In this document: one piece after another, positions 7,587 through 15,665 of the stretch
How positions within the stretch are numbered: the stretch's first letter is position 1
How the letters are laid out: the number at the start of each line of letters is the position of its first letter
Assembly: GCA_964402715.1 (NCBI GenBank)
Contig: CAYODJ010000023.1
Coordinates: 1 to 35,667 of the forward strand
Reading direction: 5' to 3'
From: CALXOD01 sp964402715
Lineage (GTDB): Bacteria > Verrucomicrobiota > Lentisphaeria > Victivallales > Victivallaceae
Length of the DNA: 35,667 bases
Notes under the pieces: model-generated
What the model was told of the DNA's origin: nothing
The model's input: only the letters and a program-made list of their open reading frames with translations
Database searches by the model: none
Made by a program: the position numbers and the translations under genes

Positions 7587-8591
7587 ATGTACGGGGAATA
7601 CTTGGGGAGACTCCCTCACGGGGATCCGCTCTACGGCTATCTGAAATGTGACGTCTTTCCGCGTCTCGGACTGACCGGCGGGCATGAGCCTGAGTTCAGG
7701 GTTTTCAGGCAGAACGCGTCGCACGCGGTCTACATGTACGAGGAGCGGCGCAGCAATCTGCGCGTCGTCGGTAAATTTTTCGGATCGCGGCACGGTCCAT
7801 GCGCCGACGGAGCGCGTCTGGAGCGGGAGGCACATCATCTGCGGCTGCTGCGTTCCTACGGCTTCTGCTCGGAACTGCACTATGTCGCCGATGTCCTGGG
7901 AGTCCGTCACGATCTCGGAGAGCTGCTGGTGACCGAGTTCTGTTACGGCGAGACGCTGAGCCGGATCATCGCCGGCGCCGTGCGCGGCGGCGGCGGACAG
8001 CTTCTGTACGGCAAGCTGACCGCGCTGGCGTACTTTCTGGCGCGCATGCACAATCTCACCGCGTGGAGCAGGCGCGTGAATTTTCAGGAAAGCTGCGACT
8101 ACGCCGGGCGTCTGCTGTCGGCGCTGCAGCGGCAGAGACTGCTGGACGCCGGCGGAGTCGGCGAGTTCCTGCGCGTCTTCGAACGCTGGCGCCGGCTGCC
8201 GGAGATGTGGTCGGACGTCGAAGTGCTGGTTCACGGAGACGCCACGCCGGCGAATTTTCTATTCGGCGACGGACTGCACGTGATCACCTTCGATCTGGAG
8301 CGCATGCGCCGCTCCGACCGCGTCTTCGACACCGGGCGGATGGCGGGGGAGCTCAGACACGCTTTTCTGCTGGGGACCGGCGACGGGAACGGAGCGGAAC
8401 CGTTCATCGGTCATTTCCTCTGGGAGTACGCCTGTCATTTCCCCGACAGGGAAAGGACTTTCGCGGCGACCACGTCGAGGTCGCCGTTCTATCAGGCGCT
8501 GACTCTGCTGCGGATCGCCAGGAACGGCTATCTGGATCAGTCCTACCGGCGCCGTCTGATCGCCGAGGCGTGGCAGTGTCTGAAGAGGTGA
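7587..8591 (+). CDS. Aminoglycoside phosphotransferase (APH)-fold kinase
   Basis: 334-aa protein of the protein-kinase-like APH/choline kinase fold. The catalytic loop is VHGDATPANFLF near residues 215-226 (His-Gly-Asp with the downstream Asn), and the metal-binding loop equivalent to DFG is ITFDLERM near residue 235. An upstream GKFFG (residues 57-61) may form part of the nucleotide-binding lobe. The substrate is unknown; family members phosphorylate small-molecule hydroxyls such as sugars, amino sugars or choline. The ATG at 7587 has only a weak ribosome site. It is followed after four bases by a HAD hydrolase gene, a kinase-phosphatase pair that suggests a shared metabolite. I see no evidence for antibiotic resistance. 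Confidence 0.75.
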   Translation: MYGEYLGRLPHGDPLYGYLKCDVFPRLGLTGGHEPEFRVFRQNASHAVYMYEERRSNLRVVGKFFGSRHGPCADGARLEREAHHLRLLRSYGFCSELHYVADVLGVRHDLGELLVTEFCYGETLSRIIAGAVRGGGGQLLYGKLTALAYFLARMHNLTAWSRRVNFQESCDYAGRLLSALQRQRLLDAGGVGEFLRVFERWRRLPEMWSDVEVLVHGDATPANFLFGDGLHVITFDLERMRRSDRVFDTGRMAGELRHAFLLGTGDGNGAEPFIGHFLWEYACHFPDRERTFAATTSRSPFYQALTLLRIARNGYLDQSYRRRLIAEAWQCLKR

Positions 8592-8595
8592 GGGC

Positions 8596-9342
8596 ATGAT
8601 CAGGGGGCTGCTGTTTGACCTGAACGGTACGCTGATCGATATCAGCACCGACGAGACGCGCGAGGAGCTGTATCGCGTGATGTCGCGTTTTCTGCTTTAC
8701 TTCGGAGTGCGTCTGGGCGCGGAGGATCTGCGCAGACTCTTCTTCGACCTGAACCGCCGGCAGCGCCAGCTGAGCGAGGAGCCGTATCCTGAGTTCGACG
8801 CCGTCTCCCTGTTCCGCGCCGTGCTGAAGACCCACGCGCCCGACGGGAAGGCCGTGCCCACGCCGTCCTCGGCGTCGGCGGCGCTGCCGGAGATGCTGTC
8901 GAGGCTGTTCCGGGCCGCGTCGCTGTGCCGTCTGCAGCTTTACCCCGAGGTGCGCGAGACGCTCGGCCGTCTGCGTGAGCGATATGCGCTGGCCGTGGTT
9001 TCCGACGGACAGTCGGTCTGGGAGCGGGCGGAGATGAAGGCGCTGGGTCTGGACGAGTATTTCGAAACGGTGATCATCTCCGGAGACGTGGGTTTCCGCA
9101 AGCCGGATCCGCGCATGTTCGAGCTGGCTCTTTCCGCCATGCGTCTGCGGCCGGACGAAGCGCTGTACATCGGCAACGACATGTACAGGGACGTGTTCGG
9201 AGCGCGGCGCTGCGGCATGGGAACCGTGTTCTTCCAGTCCAATCAGGGCGGCGGCAGGTTCCGCGACGTCGAGCCGGACCGCGTCATCAGCCGTTTCGGC
9301 GATCTGCCGCAGGCGGTGGAATCCCTGTCCCGGCGGGGATGA
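8596..9342 (+). CDS. HAD-superfamily hydrolase
   Basis: 248-aa haloacid dehalogenase-like hydrolase. Motif I is FDLNGTLID at residues 7-15, with the nucleophile Asp present but the usual second Asp (the general acid of phosphatases) replaced by Asn. Motif II is VVSDGQS near 135, motif III the Lys in GFRKPDP, motif IV GNDMYRDV with its acidic pair. An alpha-helical C1 cap lies between motifs I and II. The ribosome site GAGGTGAGGG overlaps the end of the kinase gene, so the two are translationally linked. It probably acts on a phosphorylated small molecule; the Asn in motif I makes the catalytic class uncertain. Confidence 0.82.
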   Translation: MIRGLLFDLNGTLIDISTDETREELYRVMSRFLLYFGVRLGAEDLRRLFFDLNRRQRQLSEEPYPEFDAVSLFRAVLKTHAPDGKAVPTPSSASAALPEMLSRLFRAASLCRLQLYPEVRETLGRLRERYALAVVSDGQSVWERAEMKALGLDEYFETVIISGDVGFRKPDPRMFELALSAMRLRPDEALYIGNDMYRDVFGARRCGMGTVFFQSNQGGGRFRDVEPDRVISRFGDLPQAVESLSRRG

Positions 9343-9376
9343 CGCCGGCGGCGCGTCCCTCCCGCGTCGTTCCGGT

Positions 9377-9889
9377 TCACCGCTCCTGCCGATCCTCGCG
9401 GGAGCGTCGCAGAGCCTCCGCCGTCGCTTCGCGCACGACGTCCGGGGCGAAACCGCGCGAGAGCAGGGAACGGTACAGCTTATCCCTCGTCCTGGCGGCG
9501 TCGGTCTCGCGGCGGAGCAGACGCAGCCTGGACTGCGCGTACTCGAGCGCCCGCTCGTCCTCGCTCTTCGTCAGGCCGGCGATCGCGTCGTCCGCGAACG
9601 CGGAGACGCCGCGCCGCCGCAGCTCCAGCAGAATCGTCCGGTTTCCGCACCCCCTGGAAGCATACAGCGCGGCGCAGTCGCGCGCGTACTGTCCGTCGTC
9701 GAGAAAACCCAGACGGCGGCATTCGGCGACGGCGTCGGCGGTTTCATCCTGTCCGCAGCCGGCGCGCCGCAGCTTCAGAGACAGTTCGTATTCCGACAGT
9801 CCCCGGCGGGCTAGGAAGCGCATGGCGCGCTCCAGCGCGTCATGCGCCGGTGATTCTCCGGATATGGATTTGAAGCTTTTCACGTTCAC
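9377..9889 (-). CDS. recX: Regulatory protein RecX
   Basis: 170-aa RecX-family modulator of RecA filaments. It contains the repeated three-helix units, with RGLSEYELSLKLRRAGC near residue 30, LGFLDDGQYARDC near 60 and GFAPDVVREA near the end. The start is GTG at 9889, overlapping the TGA of the upstream membrane glycosyltransferase gene by four bases (GTGA). recX is usually next to recA; here it is coupled to an unrelated membrane protein gene instead. Confidence 0.85.
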   Translation of the reverse strand: MNVKSFKSISGESPAHDALERAMRFLARRGLSEYELSLKLRRAGCGQDETADAVAECRRLGFLDDGQYARDCAALYASRGCGNRTILLELRRRGVSAFADDAIAGLTKSEDERALEYAQSRLRLLRRETDAARTRDKLYRSLLSRGFAPDVVREATAEALRRSREDRQER

Positions 9890-11571
9890 ATGTCCGATTC
9901 GTGAATTTCGTTTTCAGAGGACGATGCATCTCCGCCGCCGTGATTCCGCCGCGACTCAGGCTCCCCCGCGAGGGCGTAGCAGCGCGCCGCGTCTCCGGCT
10001 GAGAGCAGAAACTTCTTCCAGTCGAACCGGTCGGACGGGGCGGTCAGGGTCGCGAGGAGCGTGCTTCGTGACGCGCCGCCGCCGGCCAGCCACGGGTTCA
10101 GCTCCAGCCAGCCTCTCTTCATCAGCGGCGTCATCAGATCCGCGCGCTCACTCTCCGTCATCGATCCGAACACCGCCACGACCAGGGTTCCGGCGGGCGG
10201 AGGCGACTCGAGTCTCTTCAGTCCGTACAGCATGCCCGGCAGCCCCTCCATGACGCAGGGGCGTCCGGCGCGGGGGACGCGCAGACCGGTTCCGGTTCCG
10301 CCGGACGACACGCCGTCGAGACGTCCCAGTTCCCCGCCGACCATGAAAAGGGCGTTGAGATCGGGACGCGACATGCGCAGGTTGAATTCATGTTCGGCGT
10401 CCGGGCGGTTGTTCCGGTTCAGCGGCAGTCCGTCGCGCGCCGGAAAAACGACCAGCATGTCCCCGGGCAGTCTCCGCACGGCGGCGAAAGTCCGGCGCCA
10501 GTCGCGCTCCTCCCAGCGCGGTTCGGCGGCGAAGTACGCCGCCGCCGTCAGGGCCGCCGCCGCCGTCGCAACCGCCGCGTTCCGCAGGCGCCTGCCGGGA
10601 CGGAGGCACCGCGCCGCCGCCGCGCCTGCGGCCAGCGCTCCTGACGCGCACAGCGGCAGATAGGCGCGGGCGGATCCGGCATGGGTGATTGTCGCCGACA
10701 GGGGAGCCAGCAGGATCACCGCGACCGGCATCCACGCCTTCGGGCAGAACACCGCGGCGGCCAGCAGCCCGGCGGGAACGCAGAGTCCGAGCTCGTCGTA
10801 CAGATCCAGCATCCGGAACCAGAGTTCACATCCGACCGGCGCATCCCAGCCCGAGCCGCGCATCCGGAGGAACTGCCGGAAATAAAGCGCGAACCATGCC
10901 AGGGAGAGCATTCCGAACGCGGCCAGAGCCGTCCGCGCCGGAGCGCTGAACGCCTCCGTTCCGCGCCGGACGCGCCCGCGCGCCGCAGCGGCGGCGACGA
11001 GAAGAATGATCAGCAGGTATACCGCGGACGTGGGCATCGTCAGCTCGGCCGCGATTCCGGATGCCGTCAGCGCGATCGCCGGGAACGCATCGCTCCGCGC
11101 GTGTCCGGATCCCCCCTGTTCCGTCAGCATGGAGGCGGCGACGGCGAAGCAGAGTAGCAGCAGCATCTGCAGACTGTAGCCTCCGGCGTATTTCGAACAG
11201 GCCGCCGCAGGGGCTGAACCGGCCAGGAACATCATGGTGAAGAGCGCGGCGCTGCGCGTACGGAAAATCCGCCACGCGAGCATTCCGGCGGCGGGCACCG
11301 CCAGCGCTCCGGCGATCCACGCGCCCAGCCTTATGCCTGCGGCCGAATTCAGCGGCGCGGCCAGTTTGACCGCGACGGAGTTGAGCGGATGGTTGCCCGG
11401 CGGCGACAGGTCGGAGAAAATTTCCCCCCAGCCGGCGGATGAGCATAAATCCAGCGTCCGGATTTCATCGTAGCCCAGCGGTCCGTCGATGCCCTGCAGA
11501 CGGAGCCACGCCGCGCCGACGGTCAGCGCGGCGGCCAGAATGAACGTCGCTCTGGTGCGCCCGGAAACCAT
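9886..11571 (-). CDS. GT39/ArnT-like polytopic membrane glycosyltransferase
   Basis: 561-aa integral membrane protein with about ten hydrophobic helices in residues 8-350 and a soluble C-terminal part. The first extracytoplasmic loop has YDEIRTLDL near residue 34, followed by GNHPL near 59, the Asp-Glu and His-Pro pattern of GT-C fold enzymes of the PMT/ArnT family that use polyprenyl-phosphate sugars. Acceptor and sugar are unknown. ATG 11571 has a poor ribosome site. It has its own promoter, back to back with that of pyrF, and its stop codon overlaps recX. Confidence 0.7.
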   Translation of the reverse strand: MVSGRTRATFILAAALTVGAAWLRLQGIDGPLGYDEIRTLDLCSSAGWGEIFSDLSPPGNHPLNSVAVKLAAPLNSAAGIRLGAWIAGALAVPAAGMLAWRIFRTRSAALFTMMFLAGSAPAAACSKYAGGYSLQMLLLLCFAVAASMLTEQGGSGHARSDAFPAIALTASGIAAELTMPTSAVYLLIILLVAAAAARGRVRRGTEAFSAPARTALAAFGMLSLAWFALYFRQFLRMRGSGWDAPVGCELWFRMLDLYDELGLCVPAGLLAAAVFCPKAWMPVAVILLAPLSATITHAGSARAYLPLCASGALAAGAAAARCLRPGRRLRNAAVATAAAALTAAAYFAAEPRWEERDWRRTFAAVRRLPGDMLVVFPARDGLPLNRNNRPDAEHEFNLRMSRPDLNALFMVGGELGRLDGVSSGGTGTGLRVPRAGRPCVMEGLPGMLYGLKRLESPPPAGTLVVAVFGSMTESERADLMTPLMKRGWLELNPWLAGGGASRSTLLATLTAPSDRFDWKKFLLSAGDAARCYALAGEPESRRNHGGGDASSSENEIHESDM

Positions 11572-11638
11572 GCACTGTCTCTGCCGCCGATTTTATGGAA
11601 ATTGGTTCATGATCGCGAAATTTAAGTATCCCCGGGTA

Positions 11639-11667
11639 AAAGTAGCGTACGGGCGGGGTTTTGTCAA
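11639..11667 (-). promoter_or_regulatory. Promoter of the GT39-like gene
   Basis: Minus strand TTGACA (11662-11667), 17-bp spacer, TACTTT (11639-11644). Its -35 is separated by one base from the -35 of the divergent pyrF promoter. Confidence 0.65.
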
Positions 11668-11668
11668 C

Positions 11669-11697
11669 TTGCTATTGCACGTGCGGCGGAGTATAAT
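11669..11697 (+). promoter_or_regulatory. Promoter of pyrF-der
   Basis: TTGCTA (11669-11674), 17-bp spacer, perfect TATAAT (11692-11697). The leader to pyrF is about 125 nt. Confidence 0.7.
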
Positions 11698-11827
11698 ATC
11701 CCCGTCCGCGGAGGCGGATCGTGGCGGAGAAAAGCCGCCCGGCGGGGTTTGACGGTCGAACGGAGGCCGATCCCCCCGCGGCCGGCGGACCGTGAACGGC
11801 GCCGGCGACGTCAGGGGAGTCATGGAC

Positions 11828-12658
11828 ATGAATTTCACCGACAAGCTGCGCAACGCGTGGATGAGCCGGCGCTCCATGGTCTGCGTCGGTCTGGATCCGG
11901 ATCTGACGAAGCTGCCGGATTCGGTGCGGAAAGCCGACCATCCCATCTTCGAGTTCAACCGGCGGATCATCGACGCCACCTGCGATCTGGTCTGCGCCTA
12001 CAAGCCGCAGGCGGCCTATTACGCCGGACAGGACGCGGACGGGGATCTCGCCATGACCATGGACTACATCCGCGAACGGTGTCCGGATGTTCCGTCGATT
12101 CTGGACGTCAAGCGCGGCGACATCGGCGCCACCGCGGCCATGTACGCCAGAGAGGCGTTCGACCGCTACGGAGCCGACGCGGCGACGGTCAATCCCTACA
12201 TGGGGCTGGACGCGGTCAGGCCGTTTCTCGACCGCGCCGACAAGGGGGTCTTCATCCTCTGCCGCACCTCCAATCCGAGCTCGGGCGATCTGCAGGCGCT
12301 GAAAGCGGACGGCAGGACGATCTGCGAGCACGTGGCCGCGCTGGCCTCGACGCGGTGGAACTACAACGGCAACGCGGCGCTGGTCGTCGGCGCCACCTAT
12401 CCGGACGAGCTGCGGCGCGTGCGCGCTCTCTGTCCCGATCTGCCGCTGCTGGTGCCGGGAGTCGGCGCGCAGCGCGGGGACGTGGCCGCCGCGGTCCGCA
12501 ACGGCACGGACGCCGACGGCTGGGGTCTGGTGGTGAATTCGTCCCGGGCGATCATATACGCGTCGTCAGGCGACGATTTTGCGGAGGCCGCCGCCCGCGC
12601 CGCGGCCGAGCTGCGCGACAGAATCAACGAATGCAGGGCCGTCGGCGGAGCGGCGTGA
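11828..12658 (+). CDS. pyrF: Orotidine 5'-phosphate decarboxylase (type 2)
   Basis: 276-aa enzyme for the last step of UMP synthesis. The catalytic array is LDVKRGDIGATA, with Asp93, Lys95 and Asp98 forming the DxKxxD motif. The N-terminus MNFTDKL, VGLDPDLTKLP and the C-terminal VVNSSRAIIY are typical of the longer type 2 subfamily. Of several in-frame starts, ATG 11828 is chosen because AGGGGAG lies 8 nt upstream; ATG 11822 would be too close. It is followed by der 49 bases downstream on the same strand. Confidence 0.95.
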   Translation: MNFTDKLRNAWMSRRSMVCVGLDPDLTKLPDSVRKADHPIFEFNRRIIDATCDLVCAYKPQAAYYAGQDADGDLAMTMDYIRERCPDVPSILDVKRGDIGATAAMYAREAFDRYGADAATVNPYMGLDAVRPFLDRADKGVFILCRTSNPSSGDLQALKADGRTICEHVAALASTRWNYNGNAALVVGATYPDELRRVRALCPDLPLLVPGVGAQRGDVAAAVRNGTDADGWGLVVNSSRAIIYASSGDDFAEAAARAAAELRDRINECRAVGGAA

Positions 12659-12707
12659 GAGTTTCCCCGGTCACGGGCGCGGGGATTTTGCGGCGAGGAG
12701 AATTGCG

Positions 12708-14162
12708 ATGGCGAAATCCGTTTTTCAGAGCGTGCGCGGCGGTCAGCCGAAAGTGGCGATCGTCGGCCGCCCCAACGTCGGCAAGTCCTCGCTGTTCAAC
12801 GCCATCGTCGGACGGCGGCTCGCCATCGTGCACGAGGAGAGCGGTGTCACGCGCGACCGCGTGACGGCGACGGTTTCGCACTGCGGACGGATCTGGCGGC
12901 TGATCGACACCGGCGGACTCAGTTCCGCCCCCGGCGAGAAGCGGAGCGGTGACGTCTGGGAAGGAGCCATCACGTCCCAGGTCGAGGCCGCGCTGGCGGA
13001 AGCCGATGTGCTGCTGCTGGTCGTGAGCGTGCAGGACGGTCTCCATTTTCTGGACGAGGCGGCGGCGGAGCGGCTGCGCCGCACCGGCAAGACGGTGCTG
13101 GTGGCGGTGAACAAATGCGACAACGCCGCAGGCGTCGATCAGGCCGTCGAGTTCGCCAGGCTGGGATTTCCCGCGCTTTTCCCCGTGTCATGCCTGCACC
13201 GCAGAGGACTTGGGCAACTGCTCGACGCGGTGGCCGGCGCTCTGCCGGAGGTCCTCGCGGACGCCGGCGCGGCGGAGACGGATCCGCCTTCGTTCAGTAT
13301 CGCGGTGCTGGGACGGCCGAACGTCGGCAAATCCTCGCTGGTCAACGCTCTGCTCGGGGAGGAGCGGGTGATGGTCAGCGACACGGCCGGCACGACGAGG
13401 GACGCCGTCGACATCGCCTTTGCCGTGAGACGGCGCGGCGAGACACTGTCGGCGGTGCTGGTCGACACCGCCGGACTGCGGCGGCGCGGCAAGGTGGACA
13501 CGGCGGTGGAGCGCTTCAGCGTCATGCGCGCGCAGCACGCCCTGAGCCGTTGCGACGTGGCGCTGCTGGTGCTCGAGGCGAATCCGGACGGAGCCACGGC
13601 GCAGGACTGCCGCATCGCCGATCTCGTGGAGCGCTCCGGCAGGGGATGCGTGCTCGTGCTGAACAAATGGGATCTCTGGAGGAACCGTTGTCCGGACCGC
13701 GTGCTGGAGACGCAGCTGCGGCGGACGCTTCCCGGAATGAATTACGCCCCCGCGGTGCTGACGAGCGCCAGCGAGCGCCGTCATCTCGACATGCTCTGGG
13801 ATACGGTGGCCGAGGTGCTGGATCAGACGAGGCGGCGCATTTCCACCGGCATGCTGAACCGGGCGCTGACGGAGGCGTTCGCGAGACGGACGCCTCCCGT
13901 GATCGGCGCGGCGCCGCTGAAGCTTTACTACGCGTCCATGACGGGGATCATGCCGCCTAGGTTCCGTCTGTTCGTGAACGATCCGCAGTACTGCGCGCCG
14001 AATTACCTGGCGTATCTGCGCAACGCGCTGCGGGAGGCGTTCGATTTCAGAGGTTTGCCGCTGCGGCTGGAGTTGAGGCCGCGTCCGAAGAAGGTGACGG
14101 GCATTCATACCCCGGGGGGAGACGTCCGCGCCGTCCGGGGCGCGGGGTCGAAGACGACGTGA
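12708..14162 (+). CDS. der: GTPase Der (EngA), ribosome assembly
   Basis: 484-aa protein with tandem GTPase domains, the hallmark of Der, which acts in 50S subunit assembly. Domain 1 has GRPNVGKSS at 20-28, DTGG and NKCD. Domain 2 has GRPNVGKSS near 200, DTAGLRRRGKV and NKWD. The C-terminal KH-like domain follows, with YASMTGIMPPRFRLFVNDP. The ATG at 12708 is preceded by GAGGAG. It probably shares the pyrF transcript. Confidence 0.95.
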   Translation: MAKSVFQSVRGGQPKVAIVGRPNVGKSSLFNAIVGRRLAIVHEESGVTRDRVTATVSHCGRIWRLIDTGGLSSAPGEKRSGDVWEGAITSQVEAALAEADVLLLVVSVQDGLHFLDEAAAERLRRTGKTVLVAVNKCDNAAGVDQAVEFARLGFPALFPVSCLHRRGLGQLLDAVAGALPEVLADAGAAETDPPSFSIAVLGRPNVGKSSLVNALLGEERVMVSDTAGTTRDAVDIAFAVRRRGETLSAVLVDTAGLRRRGKVDTAVERFSVMRAQHALSRCDVALLVLEANPDGATAQDCRIADLVERSGRGCVLVLNKWDLWRNRCPDRVLETQLRRTLPGMNYAPAVLTSASERRHLDMLWDTVAEVLDQTRRRISTGMLNRALTEAFARRTPPVIGAAPLKLYYASMTGIMPPRFRLFVNDPQYCAPNYLAYLRNALREAFDFRGLPLRLELRPRPKKVTGIHTPGGDVRAVRGAGSKTT

Positions 14163-14251
14163 CGACGTGAAGATGGACGCCGCGGCGCGGCGTCCTGCAC
14201 GCGCCGGTCCGCCCGCCGACGGCCGGGCAATGCAAGGGAGGCTGTGGTTCG

Positions 14252-15460
14252 GTGGACAGAGTCGAATCCGTCGGGCGATGCGGCCCGGAGACGGTTCGCG
14301 GACTGGAAGCCGCCGGACCGTTCGGGGCGGCGCTGCGCCGTCTGCGCACCGACGTCGCGGCGATGGCGGGGATCGCCGGACTGGGGGCGGCGGCGCTGGC
14401 GGCGCTGGCGGCTCCGCTGCTGTCGAACGCTCTCCCTCTCATGGTGATCGATCACGGCGGATCGGTCAGCTTTCCTTTTCTGCGCACTTTTTTCGCTCCC
14501 GACAGCCCCGAGCGCCTGATTGAGCAGACTTTCAATTATCTCCTTCTGCTTCTGCCGGTTCTGGCCGTGTGCCGTCTGTCGATCCGGCCGCGTCTCCCGC
14601 GGCGGGCCGCATATGCGGTTCTGGCGGCGCTGATTCTGGTTCCGTTCTGTCTGGGACGTCCGAAACTTGAACGGCGCGACTACCGGCGGCTGGCCGGGAC
14701 GGGCGCGGCCACGGTCCTGTTCGCACCGATTGCGTTCGGTCCGTTCGAGACTGCGGCGGCTCCGTACGAGGCTCCGTCTCTCCGCCACTGGCTGGGAGCC
14801 GACGAAATCGGCCGCGATGTCGCCTCCAGGCTTCTCTACGGCGCCCGCGCGTCGCTGGCGGTCGGGCTGGGGGCTTCGTTTCTGTCGCTGGTGATCGGAA
14901 CGGCGATCGGGCTGGCGTGCGGGTATTGGCGAGGGTGGTTCGACCTGTGCGTCATGCGGCTGGTGGAGGTGGTGATGTGCTTTCCGACGTTTCTGCTGCT
15001 GCTGATTTTCATGGTGATGCTCGGCGACCGCAAGTTCGAGCAGTCCATTCTGATAGTGATTGCGGTAATCGGACTGACCGGATGGATCGGACTGGCGTTT
15101 CTGGTCCGCGGCGAAGTGCTGAAACAGCGGGCGCTTCCGTATATACAGAGCTGCGAGACGGCGGGGATTCCGGCGTGGCGGACGATGCTGGTGCATCTGC
15201 TGCCGAACATCGCCGGAATCATACTGATAAATTTCACTTTCGGCGTGGCCGGGGCGATTCTGTCCGAGAGCGGACTGAGTTTTCTTGGATTCGGCGTGCA
15301 GCCGCCGACGGCGAGCTGGGGCGGTCTGCTGCGTCAGGCGTCCGAGGATCCGCTCGGATACTGGCATATGACTGTTTTCCCCGGACTGGCTCTGTTCTGG
15401 ACGCTGTGCAGCTTCAATTTCACCGGCGAGGGTCTGCGCCGGGCGTTCGCGCTGCGCTGA
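14252..15460 (+). CDS. ABC transporter permease, YejE/OppC-like
   Basis: 402-aa inner-membrane permease of the peptide/nickel importer family. The conserved periplasmic segment is HWLGADEIGRDVASRLLYGARASL (residues about 171-194), followed by five membrane helices. The EAA loop (CETAGIPAWRTMLVHLLPN) lies near residue 305 and the family motif LSFLGFGVQPPTASWGGLL near 345. An extended N-terminal part with extra hydrophobic segments, including PLMVIDHGG..SFPFLRTFF, resembles the YejE subgroup. The GTG start at 14252 has AGGGAGG 10 nt upstream. No binding protein, second permease or ATPase gene lies beside it, which is unusual for this family. Confidence 0.8.
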   Translation: MDRVESVGRCGPETVRGLEAAGPFGAALRRLRTDVAAMAGIAGLGAAALAALAAPLLSNALPLMVIDHGGSVSFPFLRTFFAPDSPERLIEQTFNYLLLLLPVLAVCRLSIRPRLPRRAAYAVLAALILVPFCLGRPKLERRDYRRLAGTGAATVLFAPIAFGPFETAAAPYEAPSLRHWLGADEIGRDVASRLLYGARASLAVGLGASFLSLVIGTAIGLACGYWRGWFDLCVMRLVEVVMCFPTFLLLLIFMVMLGDRKFEQSILIVIAVIGLTGWIGLAFLVRGEVLKQRALPYIQSCETAGIPAWRTMLVHLLPNIAGIILINFTFGVAGAILSESGLSFLGFGVQPPTASWGGLLRQASEDPLGYWHMTVFPGLALFWTLCSFNFTGEGLRRAFALR

Positions 15461-15464
15461 CGGA

Positions 15465-15486
15465 TCCGCCGGGGCGGCCCGGCGGA
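15465..15486 (+). terminator. Hairpin after the ABC permease gene
   Basis: Perfect 9-bp stem (arm TCCGCCGGG) with a GCGG loop, five bases after the stop codon. No T run follows, so it may be a weak or factor-assisted terminator or a 3'-end stabiliser. Confidence 0.4.
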
Positions 15487-15554
15487 CGAGCCCGTCACGA
15501 TGATTCCGCTTTTGACGCGGCGTGCTTTTTCTTCATTTAATTTGTCCGCGGCGG

Positions 15555-15583
15555 TTGCATTGCACGGATTTTCAGTGTATAAA
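15555..15583 (+). promoter_or_regulatory. Promoter of the MGH1-like glycosidase gene
   Basis: TTGCAT (15555-15560), 17-bp spacer, TATAAA (15578-15583). The leader is about 75 nt. Confidence 0.65.
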
Positions 15584-15665
15584 ACCGCAGGACAGCATTT
15601 GACGAGAAGTGTTCGGGAGTGCCCGTTTCATTAATTCGTCGACAATCCGAATGGAGGCGTGGAGG

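Noticed and set aside
7587..8591. Antibiotic resistance aminoglycoside phosphotransferase
   Set aside because: Only the broad kinase-fold motifs are present. Its coupling to a HAD gene suggests metabolism, and the fold alone says nothing about drugs.
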